64,000 nucleotides of DNA from Sediminibacter sp. Hel_I_10 (GCF_000688335.1 NZ_JHZX01000001.1:682001-746000); one strand, 5' to 3'; shown: positions 36,947 to 46,443, counted from the first letter of the stretch. The notes: generated by a model not told the origin, from the sequence alone. Program-made: numbers and translations.

Positions 36947-36972
36947 CGTAAGAGACTCCTCAGTCTTAACGA
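36947..36972. repeat. Short hairpin repeat element, copy 2
   Basis: CGTAAGAGACTCC-TCAGTCTTAACGAC shares its core order (GAGAC, TCAGTCTT, CGA) with the element at 33999-34026. It lies 15 nt before the presumed start of the exonuclease/GIY-YIG gene. Confidence 0.35.
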
Positions 36973-36987
36973 CATAAAGGCAAGATC

Positions 36988-38361
36988 ATTATCTACGCAA
37001 TATTAGACATAGAAACTACGGGCGGTAAATACAACGAAGAAGGCATTACAGAAATTGCCATCCATAAATTTGACGGCCATAAGGTTGTTGACACCTTCGT
37101 AAGCTTGGTAAATCCAGAACGAGAAATACAACCCTTCGTGGTGAATCTCACAGGCATCAATAGCAAGATGCTAAGAACAGCCCCCAAGTTTTATGAGGTA
37201 GCTAAACGTATTGTTGAAATCACTGAAGATTGCATTATTGTAGCCCATAATGCAGAATTTGATTATCGGATATTACGGACAGAGTTCAAACGCTTAGGGT
37301 TTCCATTTAAAAGAAAAACCCTGTGTACGGTACAATTGTCTCAACAGCTTATGCCAGATCAAGAGTCTTATAGTTTAGGAAAACTGACACGTGCTCTTGG
37401 TATCCCGGTAAGTGATAGACATAGAGCCAATGGGGATGCCCTTGCTACTGTAAAATTATTTAAGATGCTTTTGTCTAAAGATTCAGATAAAACCATCATT
37501 ATCGATAGCGTAAAAGAGGATGTGTCTAAACGTATGAAAGACAACCATATTGAAATTGTTGAGAGTCTTCCATCAATTACAGGGGTCTATTATATTCATG
37601 ATGAAAGCGGACAGATCATTTATATCGGTAAGAGTAAAAACATTAAGCATCGCGTCAACCAACACTTAACCAAGACAGATCGTAAGTCGAAAAAAATACA
37701 ATTACTGGTAAAATCAGTCACTTACGAAGCAACAGGCAGCGAGTTGGTCGCCCTACTAAAAGAGAGCGAAGAGATTAAACGAAAATCACCCAAATTAAAT
37801 AGAGCTCTGCGTCAAAAGCGGTTTTCTCACGGACTCTATAGCTTTATAGATCAAGATGGCTACCTCAATTTAAAGGTTGAACAAATCAGTAAAAATTCGA
37901 ATCCAATAACGACATTTGGTAATTTACAAAGCGCTAAATCATTTTTGTTCAAAATGGTTGAAGTTCATGAGCTTTGTCTCAAATTAACGGGGTTAGAACT
38001 CTCTAAAACGGCCTGTTTTAACCAAAGCATTAACAAATGTAATGGCGCCTGTATCCAAAAAGAACCTGTAGATGTTTACAACCATCGTGTTTCAGAATTA
38101 ATTCAGAAAAATTCATATAGTAATCAGGATATGGCCATAATAGATAAAGGTCGTGATATTGATGAACGTAGTGTTATTTATGTAAAAGATGGCGTTTTTA
38201 AAGGTTTGGGATTTGCTGATCTTAATTATCAAATCAATAAAACCTCAATACTTGAGTCTATTATAACCCCCATGGAAAATAATAGAGATACTCAGCACAT
38301 CATACAAAGTTATTTACGTAAAAACAGACGTGTAAAAATCGTCCCAATTCAAACTACATGA
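36988..38361 (+). CDS. Exonuclease (DNA polymerase III epsilon-like) / GIY-YIG nuclease fusion
   Basis: About 457 aa. The DEDD exonuclease domain (about 1-170) starts with AILDIETTGG (Exo I Asp7 and Glu9), then VAHNAEFDYRIL (Exo II) and HRANGDALAT (Exo III). A GIY-YIG domain follows (GVYYI 199-203, IIYIGKS) and then a UvrC/Cho-like Cys cluster (CFNQSINKCNGAC, about 343-355). Between the upstream stop (36967-36969) and Exo I there is no ATG, GTG or TTG. ATT at 36988 best matches the N-terminus of relatives; the TTG at 37105 would delete Exo I. Likely role in DNA repair. ATGA overlap with the next gene. Confidence 0.82.
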   Translation: MIYAILDIETTGGKYNEEGITEIAIHKFDGHKVVDTFVSLVNPEREIQPFVVNLTGINSKMLRTAPKFYEVAKRIVEITEDCIIVAHNAEFDYRILRTEFKRLGFPFKRKTLCTVQLSQQLMPDQESYSLGKLTRALGIPVSDRHRANGDALATVKLFKMLLSKDSDKTIIIDSVKEDVSKRMKDNHIEIVESLPSITGVYYIHDESGQIIYIGKSKNIKHRVNQHLTKTDRKSKKIQLLVKSVTYEATGSELVALLKESEEIKRKSPKLNRALRQKRFSHGLYSFIDQDGYLNLKVEQISKNSNPITTFGNLQSAKSFLFKMVEVHELCLKLTGLELSKTACFNQSINKCNGACIQKEPVDVYNHRVSELIQKNSYSNQDMAIIDKGRDIDERSVIYVKDGVFKGLGFADLNYQINKTSILESIITPMENNRDTQHIIQSYLRKNRRVKIVPIQTT

Positions 38362-40322
38362 GAACCTACCTACTCCTAATTTTTCTAGCCTTCACTAATT
38401 CTGTTTTTTGCCAGGACATCGAAGATTCTGAAAATTTCATTGTAACCAAATCCGATCTTGAGCAAAAAGTTTATCCAAAAGACTCAACTGCAAATGCACT
38501 TATACTATATGAGGTAGGTAAAAGTTGGGTTGACAGGAACGACTTTGAGTTAAACACAATAGTACGCCGAAAGCTTAAGATACTCAACAGGGATGGATTT
38601 AATGAAGGCACTATTGGTGTTGTTTTATATGACAACGGAAAGGGGAAGAAGGAAAAAATTGAGGATATCAAAGCCACTATTTATAATATTGAAAATGATG
38701 AGATTACTTCAACCAAGCTTAATGAAGCTGATATATTTGAAGAGGCTTATGACGAAAATTATACTATAGTTAAATTCACTTTTCCAAATTTAAAAGAAGG
38801 CTCAGTAATAGATTATAGCTATAAAACAGAATCGCCCTTTATGTTTAAATATAAAGGTTGGAATTTTCAGGGTAATATTCCAAAAATTTACAGCGAATAC
38901 AATGCAAGTATTCCCGGAAACTGGGAATACAATATTAAATTAGTTGGAGGAAAAAGATTAACAACCAAGTCTTCAAAATTAAAAAAACACTGTTTAAACA
39001 CGTCTAATGGTTCTAGTGCAAATTGTGCAGAGTATAAATATGCCATGAAAGATATCCCTGCTTTTATAGAAGAGGATTATATGACTACCAAAAATAATTA
39101 TCTGGCGAGAATTGAATATGAATTAAAAACATTTAGGGCATTTGATGGGCGAATAGACCATATCACAGCAAGTTGGGAGGATACCGATAAAGAAATCAAA
39201 AAAGAAACAGATTTGGGTAGAGAGTTGAGAAAATCTGCTGTAGTTAAAAATCTGTTACCAGATTCAATAGCGAGCGTTAAAAACACTCTTGAGAAATCGA
39301 AAGCGATATTTAAGTTTGTTCAGCGTAATTATAATTGGAATGAAGAGTTTAAAGTATTGTATAATATATCGATAAAAGATTTGACAAAAGAAAATTCTGG
39401 AAGCATTGGAGAAATAAATGCACTTTTGCATAATCTTCTACTTGAAGAACATATAGAAGCAAAACCGGTATTATTATCTACTAGGCAAAACGGGTTTGCG
39501 ACACAAATATATCCTGTGCTATCAGACTTTAATTATTTATTAATTCAGGTTAAAATAGATGGGACCAACTATCTTTTAGATGCTACTGACAAATTTCTAA
39601 CATTCGGTCAGATACCATTTAGATGTCTTAATCAAAACGGTCGCTTGATTGATTTTGACAAAGAAAGTACTTGGGTTGATATTAAACCTGAAAAGAGCAG
39701 TAAGATCCAATACATATCAGGAATGAATCTTGATGACCAACTTAATCTAACAGGTAAAGTAAGAAGCGTTAGTTCAGGATACCACGGTTTAAATGCAAAA
39801 AAGTCATATAATGACTATAAATCATCCTATCTTAAAACTTTTGAAAAAGAAAATAGCGACATTAATTTTGATAATTTAGAAGTCGTTACTACAAATGTTG
39901 ATGATAAGAACTTTAGCATCAACTTTGAAATTTCTTCAGAGATTAGTGCCGTGGGTAACAAAATATTTTTAAATCCTTACATCTTAAAATTCTTTTCCAA
40001 AAATCCATTTAAACTTCAAGAGCGTAGTTATCCAGTAGACTTTGGTTATGAGGATACTTATATTTTTACCTCTACCCTCACTTTAGACGAAAGCTATAAG
40101 ATTTTGGAACTTCCAAAACCTGTTAATATAGGGCTACCCGATAATAAAGCCACTTTAACTTCTCAATTCAAACAAAGTGGAAATACCATTCAAATTTATT
40201 TTAAACTAGCGTTTAATGACGCTATTTATGAACCCGTATTTTACGACGCGCTGAAAGAGCTAATGTCTACTGTAGTCGATGTACAGACAAACGCACTGAT
40301 TGTTTTAGAAAAGAAACCATAA
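38358..40322 (+). CDS. DUF3857 / transglutaminase-like secreted protein
   Basis: 654 aa with a signal peptide (about 1-19, ending VFCQ). DUF3857 occupies about residues 50-230, a transglutaminase-like segment about 280-420, and a beta-rich DUF3858-like tail follows. In the transglutaminase region the usual catalytic Cys is not evident (the segment reads GSIGEINALLHNLLLEEH where many relatives have GDC.), so it may be non-enzymatic. Such proteins are common near Bacteroidota envelope genes. Start codon overlaps the stop of the exonuclease gene, so they are translationally coupled. Confidence 0.85.
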   Translation: MRTYLLLIFLAFTNSVFCQDIEDSENFIVTKSDLEQKVYPKDSTANALILYEVGKSWVDRNDFELNTIVRRKLKILNRDGFNEGTIGVVLYDNGKGKKEKIEDIKATIYNIENDEITSTKLNEADIFEEAYDENYTIVKFTFPNLKEGSVIDYSYKTESPFMFKYKGWNFQGNIPKIYSEYNASIPGNWEYNIKLVGGKRLTTKSSKLKKHCLNTSNGSSANCAEYKYAMKDIPAFIEEDYMTTKNNYLARIEYELKTFRAFDGRIDHITASWEDTDKEIKKETDLGRELRKSAVVKNLLPDSIASVKNTLEKSKAIFKFVQRNYNWNEEFKVLYNISIKDLTKENSGSIGEINALLHNLLLEEHIEAKPVLLSTRQNGFATQIYPVLSDFNYLLIQVKIDGTNYLLDATDKFLTFGQIPFRCLNQNGRLIDFDKESTWVDIKPEKSSKIQYISGMNLDDQLNLTGKVRSVSSGYHGLNAKKSYNDYKSSYLKTFEKENSDINFDNLEVVTTNVDDKNFSINFEISSEISAVGNKIFLNPYILKFFSKNPFKLQERSYPVDFGYEDTYIFTSTLTLDESYKILELPKPVNIGLPDNKATLTSQFKQSGNTIQIYFKLAFNDAIYEPVFYDALKELMSTVVDVQTNALIVLEKKP

Positions 40323-40343
40323 TCTTTTAGTATTTTTGATTGT

Positions 40344-41213
40344 ATGAGCAACCAAAATTCTAAAAGCACTTGGAGAAGTAGACTTCATGAAATCATTTAT
40401 GAAGCCGATACCCGTGCAGGTAAAGCATTTGACGTCGTTCTTCTTATTGTTATTTTATTAAGCATTGCTTTTGTAATGCTAGAAAGCATCAGAAGCATTG
40501 ACAGAGCATACGGTGAGGTCCTCAATATTGCCGAATGGGTAGTTACGATCTTATTCAGTTTAGAATACATCGCAAGGATCATCACCGTTAGAAAACCATT
40601 TAAATACATTTTTAGTTTTTACGGTATAGTTGATTTTCTTTCTACAATACCCATGTATATTTCTTTTTTTATAGGCGGTGGTCATGCCCTAGTTGCTTTT
40701 AGAGCCTTAAGATTGCTACGAGTATTTAGGGTTCTAAAATTAGCACGTTACTTGGGTGCTTCAGACATGTTATCTTCTGCCTTGAAGGCGAGTCGCGCTA
40801 AAATTTCGGTATTTCTGTTTGCCGTGTTGATCCTATCGGTGATATTTGGAACATTAATGTATCTTATTGAAGGTGCCGAAAGCGGATTTACCAGTATCCC
40901 CATAAGTGTCTATTGGTGTATTGTGACTTTAACGACAGTAGGATTTGGAGATATTGCCCCGGTAACACCTTTAGGCCAATTGATCGCTACATTTATTATG
41001 ATCATGGGTTACGGTATTATTGCCGTACCAACTGGAATTGTTTCTGCGGAATATACTTCACAAGTCAATAAAGGAGCACCAAAAGCTCCTAAAAAACCAT
41101 ATCCAAATACACACTTAAATTCTCAATCCTGCCATAATTGTCACGCAGACAAGCATAAAGATAATGCTGAGTTTTGCTATAATTGTGGCTATAGATTGCA
41201 CCATGATGTCTAA
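40344..41213 (+). CDS. Voltage-gated-type potassium channel with C-terminal zinc ribbon
   Basis: 289 aa. Six membrane segments (S1 about 28-48 to S6 about 205-235). S4 carries regularly spaced arginines (FRALRLLRVFRVLKLARYLG), and the pore has the selectivity filter TTVGFGD near residue 195. After S6 a cytoplasmic tail ends in two CxxC pairs (SCHNCHADK and FCYNCGYRL), a treble-clef/zinc-ribbon arrangement that should bind one Zn ion. The combination suggests metal- or redox-sensitive gating, or simply tail oligomerisation; this is inference. The last nucleotides overlap miaA. Confidence 0.9.
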   Translation: MSNQNSKSTWRSRLHEIIYEADTRAGKAFDVVLLIVILLSIAFVMLESIRSIDRAYGEVLNIAEWVVTILFSLEYIARIITVRKPFKYIFSFYGIVDFLSTIPMYISFFIGGGHALVAFRALRLLRVFRVLKLARYLGASDMLSSALKASRAKISVFLFAVLILSVIFGTLMYLIEGAESGFTSIPISVYWCIVTLTTVGFGDIAPVTPLGQLIATFIMIMGYGIIAVPTGIVSAEYTSQVNKGAPKAPKKPYPNTHLNSQSCHNCHADKHKDNAEFCYNCGYRLHHDV

Positions 41214-42114
41214 ATATCTCATTGCTATTGTTGGCCCAACTGCCATAGGAAAAACGGCTTTAAGCATCAAACTGGCCAACTATTTTAATACAGAAATCAT
41301 TTCTGCAGACTCAAGACAGTTCTATAGAGAGATGTCTATAGGAACCGCCGCTCCAACCAAAACAGAGCTAGCATCTGCACCACATCATTTTATCCACCAC
41401 AAATCTATTGAAGACAACTATAGTGTTGGAGCCTTTGAGCGCGATGCGATAGCTCAACTCGATCAACTTTTTAAAACACGTCCAGTGGTCATTATGGTCG
41501 GGGGATCTGGGTTATATGTTGATGCCGTGACAAAAGGTTTAGATGAGTTTCCAGAAGTCAATCCAAAAATAAGACCCGATTTGAATGAAAAACTTCAATC
41601 TGAAGGACTTGAAGCATTACAATTTCAGCTTAAGCAATTAGACACTAAAGCTTATGAAACTATCGCCATAGATAATCCACATCGTGTGATCAGGGCTTTG
41701 GAAGTTTCTATTTCTAGTGGTAAGCCTTATTCTTCTTTTTTGACTTCTGAAACAAAGCAGAGAACCTTTGAGACCATTACCATAGGGGTTACAGCAGATC
41801 GAGAACTTATTTATGACAGAATCAATAATCGAGTTGACGTCATGATAAAAGATGGACTGGTAGATGAAGTTGAAGCGCTGCTGCCAAAGAAACAATTGAA
41901 TGCTCTAAATACGGTTGCCTATAAGGAGCTATTTAATGTACTAGAAGGTGAGTGGGATTTGGAATTTGCGATTTCTGAAATAAAAAAGAATACTAGACGC
42001 TTTGCAAAACGACAGTTAACCTGGTTTAAACGAAATAAAGACACGCTTTGGTTTGACACAGAAACGGATATAAATCAAGTTATTGAGGCCATTGAATTAG
42101 CGATAAAAGCATAA
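41206..42114 (+). CDS. miaA: tRNA dimethylallyltransferase
   Basis: 302 aa from the ATG at 41206 (MSKYLIAIVGPT); an in-frame ATG at 41203 and a longer start at 41164 are possible but add non-conserved residues. P-loop GPTAIGKTALS (about 10-20), the substrate motif ISADSRQFYREMSIGTAAP, GSGLYVDAV, and the tRNA-binding region FAKRQLTWFKR near the C-terminus. It attaches an isopentenyl group to A37 of tRNAs reading UNN codons. It overlaps the channel gene by 8 nt. Confidence 0.95.
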   Translation: MSKYLIAIVGPTAIGKTALSIKLANYFNTEIISADSRQFYREMSIGTAAPTKTELASAPHHFIHHKSIEDNYSVGAFERDAIAQLDQLFKTRPVVIMVGGSGLYVDAVTKGLDEFPEVNPKIRPDLNEKLQSEGLEALQFQLKQLDTKAYETIAIDNPHRVIRALEVSISSGKPYSSFLTSETKQRTFETITIGVTADRELIYDRINNRVDVMIKDGLVDEVEALLPKKQLNALNTVAYKELFNVLEGEWDLEFAISEIKKNTRRFAKRQLTWFKRNKDTLWFDTETDINQVIEAIELAIKA

Positions 42115-42150
42115 AATTTAAAATATTCTTGAAATAATATATAAAAACTC

Positions 42151-42179
42151 TTGCTTTCAATTATTTAACCTTACATTTG
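42151..42179 (+). promoter_or_regulatory. Cold-shock gene promoter
   Basis: TTG (42151-42153), 18 bp, TACATTTG (42172-42179): a good match to the Bacteroidota TTG/TAnnTTTG pattern. The ATG is 26 nt downstream of the -7 box, so the leader is short. Confidence 0.65.
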
Positions 42180-42204
42180 TGGCTTAAATAATTTAATTAA
42201 TATT

Positions 42205-42396
42205 ATGAGTAAAGGTACAGTAAAATTCTTCAACGATACTAAAGGTTTCGGATTTATCACAGAAGAAGGAAACAACAAAGAACATTTTGTACACATTTCT
42301 GGTTTAATCGACGAAGTTCGTGAAGGAGATGAAGTAGAATTCGAATTAACAGAAGGAAAAAAAGGATTGAACGCAATTAACGTAAGAGTTATATAA
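42205..42396 (+). CDS. Cold-shock domain protein (CspA family)
   Basis: 63 aa single cold-shock domain. RNP1 KGFGFI and RNP2-like HFVHIS are present with VKFFNDTKGFGFITEE at the start. It binds single-stranded RNA/DNA as a chaperone. It has its own promoter and a strong terminator. The short predicted leader (about 20 nt) argues against the long cold-sensing 5' region of E. coli cspA. Confidence 0.95.
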   Translation: MSKGTVKFFNDTKGFGFITEEGNNKEHFVHISGLIDEVREGDEVEFELTEGKKGLNAINVRVI

Positions 42397-42417
42397 TTTC
42401 GATATTTTTTTAAAGTT

Positions 42418-42447
42418 AAAAGCCCATCTTACGATGGGCTTTTTTTA
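42418..42447 (+). terminator. Cold-shock gene terminator
   Basis: Arms AAAAGCCCATC and GATGGGCTTTT, TTAC loop, then further T; 22 nt after the stop. Confidence 0.9.
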
Positions 42448-42469
42448 TGGCATAAAAAGTCATGATATA

Positions 42470-42502
42470 AAAAAATCCAATCGATTAAGATTGGATTTTT
42501 TT
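42470..42502 (-). terminator. Terminator of the RprXY-like operon
   Basis: Arms A-run plus TCCAATC and GATTGGA plus T-run around GATTAA. It is symmetrical and may work both ways; the regulator gene at 42521 ends toward it. Confidence 0.85.
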
Positions 42503-42520
42503 AGTATTATAAAGTAATAT

Positions 42521-43237
42521 TTATTCAGAATCTTTACTGTTAACCACTAATCTAAAGCCTTCTCCATGAATATTTAAAATTTCAACCTCTTCATCTAGTT
42601 TTAAATATTTACGCAGCTTAGCAATATATACGTCCATACTTCTAGACGTAAAGTAATTATCATCTCTCCAAATCTTAGTTAAAGCCAGTTCTCTTGGCAT
42701 TAAATCATTTTCATGAAGTGCCAACATGCGGAGTAGCTCGTTTTCCTTTGGAGATAATTTAATAGGATCTTTACCATCAAATTTCAAGAAACGAAGTTTA
42801 GAATTAAGATCAAATCTTCCAATCTTAAATTCAAACTGCTTGCTATCTGCAACACTATCGGTTGCTTTTCTTTGCATGATTGCCTTGATTTTCATCAACA
42901 AGACTTCACTATCAAAAGGTTTGTTCAAATAATCATCTGCACCTACCTTATACCCCTTTAAGACATCTTCTTTCATGGCTTTTGCCGTTAAAAAAATAAT
43001 GGGCACATCTTCATTCTTCTCTCTAATCTCTTTAGCTAAGGTAAAGCCATCCTTGTAAGGCATCATGACATCTAAAATACATAGATCATAATCATCTTTT
43101 TTGAATTTCTCAAAACCTTCCATTCCGTTCTTGGCATGAACTACATCATAATCATTCATCTGCAGGTAATCCTTTAATACCGTACCGAAATTTGGATCGT
43201 CCTCAACTAAGAGTATTTTTTTATTTTGTTCTTCCAT
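42521..43237 (-). CDS. OmpR-family response regulator, RprY-like
   Basis: 238 aa. Receiver with EDD (12-14), phosphoacceptor Asp56 (CILDVMMPYKDGF) and the YLNKPF Lys; C-terminal winged helix with LSPKENELL and YIAKLRKYLK. Strongly resembles the RprY regulators of Bacteroidota. It follows the sensor kinase gene with a 3-nt gap in the same operon. Targets are not apparent here. Confidence 0.93.
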   Translation of the reverse strand: MEEQNKKILLVEDDPNFGTVLKDYLQMNDYDVVHAKNGMEGFEKFKKDDYDLCILDVMMPYKDGFTLAKEIREKNEDVPIIFLTAKAMKEDVLKGYKVGADDYLNKPFDSEVLLMKIKAIMQRKATDSVADSKQFEFKIGRFDLNSKLRFLKFDGKDPIKLSPKENELLRMLALHENDLMPRELALTKIWRDDNYFTSRSMDVYIAKLRKYLKLDEEVEILNIHGEGFRLVVNSKDSE

Positions 43238-43240
43238 AAT

Positions 43241-44812
43241 TTAAGATATTAATGGTAGCTTAATTATAAACGTACTACCTTTTCCTTTTTCGCTTTCTAC
43301 TGAAATATGACCTTGATGGTCATCTATAATTCGTTTGACATAGGCTAAACCTAAGCCGTGTCCTTTTACATTGTGTACATTACCAGTGTGTTCTCTATAA
43401 AACTTCTCAAACACACGCTTTTGTACTTGTTTTGACATCCCATTACCTTGATCTGAAATTTTCAGCAAAATGCTGTTTCCAACATTCTCTGTATAGACAT
43501 CAATTTTGGGAGGTTCGTCACTATACTTAATCGCATTATCCAACACATTTACAATAACGTTTGTAAAATGTGTTTCATTAGCAAGAACCGACGATTCTTC
43601 TGCGTTTAAATGTGTTTTAACATAGCCTTGTCTGTCTTCAACAATAAGCTCTACGTGCGTAATGGCATCTTCAATAAGATCGTGTAATAGAAAACGTTCC
43701 TTACTAATATTCAACTCATTTTTCTCAAGTTTTGAAATTCTTAGAACATTCTCAACTTGTGCATGCATGCGCTTATTTTCATCTTTGATCATTTTTAAGT
43801 AACGCATTACCTTTTCTTGATCTCCAATGATTTTTGGGTTTCGAATAGAATCTAAGGCCAAGTTTATTGTTGCAATAGGCGTCTTGAACTCATGCGTCAT
43901 ATTATTAATAAAATCTGACTTGATCTGTGAGATCTGACGCTGCTTAATCAATTGATAAATGGCACTAGAGTATGCTAGTATAATTACCGAAGTAAAGATG
44001 ATAGATAAGGCAATCATTCCATAAATGGAAGACAATAAATAACGCCTTCTTTCTGGAAAATCAACATAAAGGCTAAAATCACTCTGATTATTATTATCTA
44101 AAAAAACAGGCACGCCAATAGTAGACTGCGTGTTCAATTCAAAATTTTCAGAATGTACCTTAGTTGATAAGTCATTATCATATATAGCAAACTCATAATC
44201 TGTACTAATACCGTTATTTTTAAGCTGAGTATTGATTAAGCTATCTACTTCTTCGGTAGATACTCTTTTATACACCGGTAAGTTTTGAAATTGATCCCTA
44301 GTTATGGTTTCAAATTGTGCCTTGTCAAGATACGTCATATCATTGATGCTCTTGATAGACTTTTGAAGACTCAAACTCGCATTACCGTCAACATCATCTG
44401 TTTTAAAAATAGAGGTTGATCTATTGCTTTTAAAACGGCTTAAATTGATACTATCCAATCCAATTTCAAAGAACAATGATGGTACTTTATAACTTTCTTC
44501 TGAAATGGCATTACCATAAACTCTTGTTTCTCGGGAAGCATCATCCTGTTCTAGAATGATAATTTGCCGCATTGCTGAAGAATCTGGGTTTACGCCATTA
44601 TTTATTAAATCCTGAATCTTACTAGAGTATAATCTAAACTCATTATCCTCTATGGCTTTAGAAACAAAACTAAGAGAGCGCTTTGCGTTTAGTGTAAACT
44701 GCTTTTCTTCATTTTCAAGAGAATTATTAATAAAGAGCGCCTGAACAAAAATAATCCCTATGAGGGATAAACTCATCAACACCACCAATAAAACGAAAAG
44801 CTTTTTGCCCAT
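43241..44812 (-). CDS. Sensor histidine kinase, RprX-like
   Basis: 523 aa. N-terminal membrane helix (about 5-28), a large periplasmic sensor (about 29-258) and a second helix (about 260-285). The phosphoacceptor is His307 (NNMTHEFKTPIAT), and the C-terminal HATPase has NVLDNAIKYS and GHGLGLAYVKRI. Size and layout match RprX-type kinases. First gene of the operon with the response regulator at 42521-43237; coaE ends 64 nt upstream of its start and may feed into it. Confidence 0.93.
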   Translation of the reverse strand: MGKKLFVLLVVLMSLSLIGIIFVQALFINNSLENEEKQFTLNAKRSLSFVSKAIEDNEFRLYSSKIQDLINNGVNPDSSAMRQIIILEQDDASRETRVYGNAISEESYKVPSLFFEIGLDSINLSRFKSNRSTSIFKTDDVDGNASLSLQKSIKSINDMTYLDKAQFETITRDQFQNLPVYKRVSTEEVDSLINTQLKNNGISTDYEFAIYDNDLSTKVHSENFELNTQSTIGVPVFLDNNNQSDFSLYVDFPERRRYLLSSIYGMIALSIIFTSVIILAYSSAIYQLIKQRQISQIKSDFINNMTHEFKTPIATINLALDSIRNPKIIGDQEKVMRYLKMIKDENKRMHAQVENVLRISKLEKNELNISKERFLLHDLIEDAITHVELIVEDRQGYVKTHLNAEESSVLANETHFTNVIVNVLDNAIKYSDEPPKIDVYTENVGNSILLKISDQGNGMSKQVQKRVFEKFYREHTGNVHNVKGHGLGLAYVKRIIDDHQGHISVESEKGKGSTFIIKLPLIS

Positions 44813-44875
44813 CGACCAAATTTAACATTTTAACATTTACAAAAACTGCCTTTAACCTTACATTAACACATCATT

Positions 44876-45472
44876 TCAGATGTATTTATGAGCATTCCTT
44901 AAAAGTTTAGCATGAATGTTCTCAACTTGTTTTTCTGTAGAATCTAAATCGTGATTTTCTATAATAAAATCCGATTTATCTGCCTTGTCTTTATCAGACC
45001 ATTGATTTTCCATGATCTTTTCTATAGACGCCCTTGAGCGGTCATCTCTAGATAGAACCCGCTCTATGCGCGCTTCTTTCTCTGCAACTACAGTAATGAT
45101 TTGATCATATTGGTGCTGCATATCGTGTTCAAAAATGATGGCGGCTTCCTTTATAGCGTATGGAGCGTCCTGTTTTTTACACCATTTTTTAAAATGCGCT
45201 GCTACCTTAGGATGAACGATGGCATTCATTTTTGCAAGTAAATCCCGATTATTAAAAATGGCCTCTGCGATTAACTTTCGGTCTAATATATTCTCGTGAT
45301 AAACCTTCTCACCAAAAAGAGCAACAAGTTCCCGTCGCACTACTTTTGAGCGCCCCATGATCAATTTAGCTTCAACATCAGCCACATAGATTGGGACCCC
45401 AAGTTTTTTGAAATAATTTGCAACAGTGGTTTTGCCACTACCTATACCTCCAGTTAGGCCAACGATCATCAT
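44876..45472 (-). CDS. coaE: Dephospho-CoA kinase
   Basis: 198 aa with P-loop GLTGGIGSGKTT (5-16), YVADVEAK with the conserved Asp, and the LID-like ARIERVLSRDDRS. It performs the last step of coenzyme A synthesis, phosphorylating dephospho-CoA. The ATG overlaps the stop of the YbbR gene by 4 nt. The coaBC gene of the same pathway is at 56634-57845. Confidence 0.95.
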   Translation of the reverse strand: MMIVGLTGGIGSGKTTVANYFKKLGVPIYVADVEAKLIMGRSKVVRRELVALFGEKVYHENILDRKLIAEAIFNNRDLLAKMNAIVHPKVAAHFKKWCKKQDAPYAIKEAAIIFEHDMQHQYDQIITVVAEKEARIERVLSRDDRSRASIEKIMENQWSDKDKADKSDFIIENHDLDSTEKQVENIHAKLLRNAHKYI

Positions 45473-46443
45473 TGTGTAATTACAAATTCAACCTTATCCT
45501 GTTTCATTTTAGCAGTTTTTACTTGGGGATTGTTAATGGTTAATTTTGGCGTGAAAAAGGATTGGTTTTGTTGTTCGACCTCATTATAATCACATTCTAT
45601 TTTAAAATCATTCGGTTTGATGGATTTATAATCTGTGAGACTCACATAGTAGGAGACCTTTATAGTCTTTGGAAAATAATTAATCTGTTTGTTAGCAGGT
45701 AAATTATTCAACAATACAGGAACATCAAGTGTGCCTTCTGTAAATTTAGCGACAGGTATGCTGACCTTAACGCTTTCCGAAGAAAATTTAAGCTGACTCG
45801 CATTTTCGGGTAACTCTAGATTTATAGATTGGTCCACAGGATTTTTAACCTCATTTAAAACAACAGTTTTTGTATAAATCTCCTCAAGTTCTGAAATCTT
45901 GGCTTGTGGCCCAATAATTTCAATTGAATCCGGGATGACCCTTATAGAATCTATAGCGTCATAGCCAGAGGCAAAAGATATTTCAGATTTTATCTTTACG
46001 GGAATTTTCTTCACGCTTAATGTATCAAACGGAAATTCAACAAGATTTGGAGCAATTGAGATGATTTCGGTAGACCCACCTAATTGATCTTTTATTTGTT
46101 CTCGGTTATCATCTGCCAACCAAATGTAAGTATCATTTTCAATAGTAGCATTTTGCTCTAGGTCTACCCCAATACTATGGCTAATAAGACTATAATAAAA
46201 CAGCTTAAAGCCATAATCTGATATGGTTAATTTCACTTCTGGGACCGTATCAAATGTAATGACTCTACTTTCTGGAACATTTGTATAGTCTAATTGCAAC
46301 GTTACCGTCTCAGTATAAACCTGTGACAATTTCGTAAAGACCAATATGGAAAATGATAGTAACAAAAACAGTCCGAAAACATTTATTTTTTTACTCTTAA
46401 CAGACTTGGCAAGTTTTTGTTTAATGTATTTGATCATTGTCAA
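45469..46443 (-). CDS. YbbR-domain protein
   Basis: 324 aa with one N-terminal membrane helix (about 22-42) and beta-rich YbbR-type repeats outside the membrane, e.g. IKSEISFASGYDAIDSIRVI in pieces with PDSIEIIGPQAKISELEEI and VSIPVAKFTEGTLDVPVLL. A second ATG two codons in (46437) is equally good as start. In Firmicutes YbbR modulates c-di-AMP cyclase; here it lies between a glycosyltransferase (overlap 23 nt) and coaE (overlap 4 nt), a usual Bacteroidota order. Confidence 0.87.
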   Translation of the reverse strand: MTMIKYIKQKLAKSVKSKKINVFGLFLLLSFSILVFTKLSQVYTETVTLQLDYTNVPESRVITFDTVPEVKLTISDYGFKLFYYSLISHSIGVDLEQNATIENDTYIWLADDNREQIKDQLGGSTEIISIAPNLVEFPFDTLSVKKIPVKIKSEISFASGYDAIDSIRVIPDSIEIIGPQAKISELEEIYTKTVVLNEVKNPVDQSINLELPENASQLKFSSESVKVSIPVAKFTEGTLDVPVLLNNLPANKQINYFPKTIKVSYYVSLTDYKSIKPNDFKIECDYNEVEQQNQSFFTPKLTINNPQVKTAKMKQDKVEFVITQ

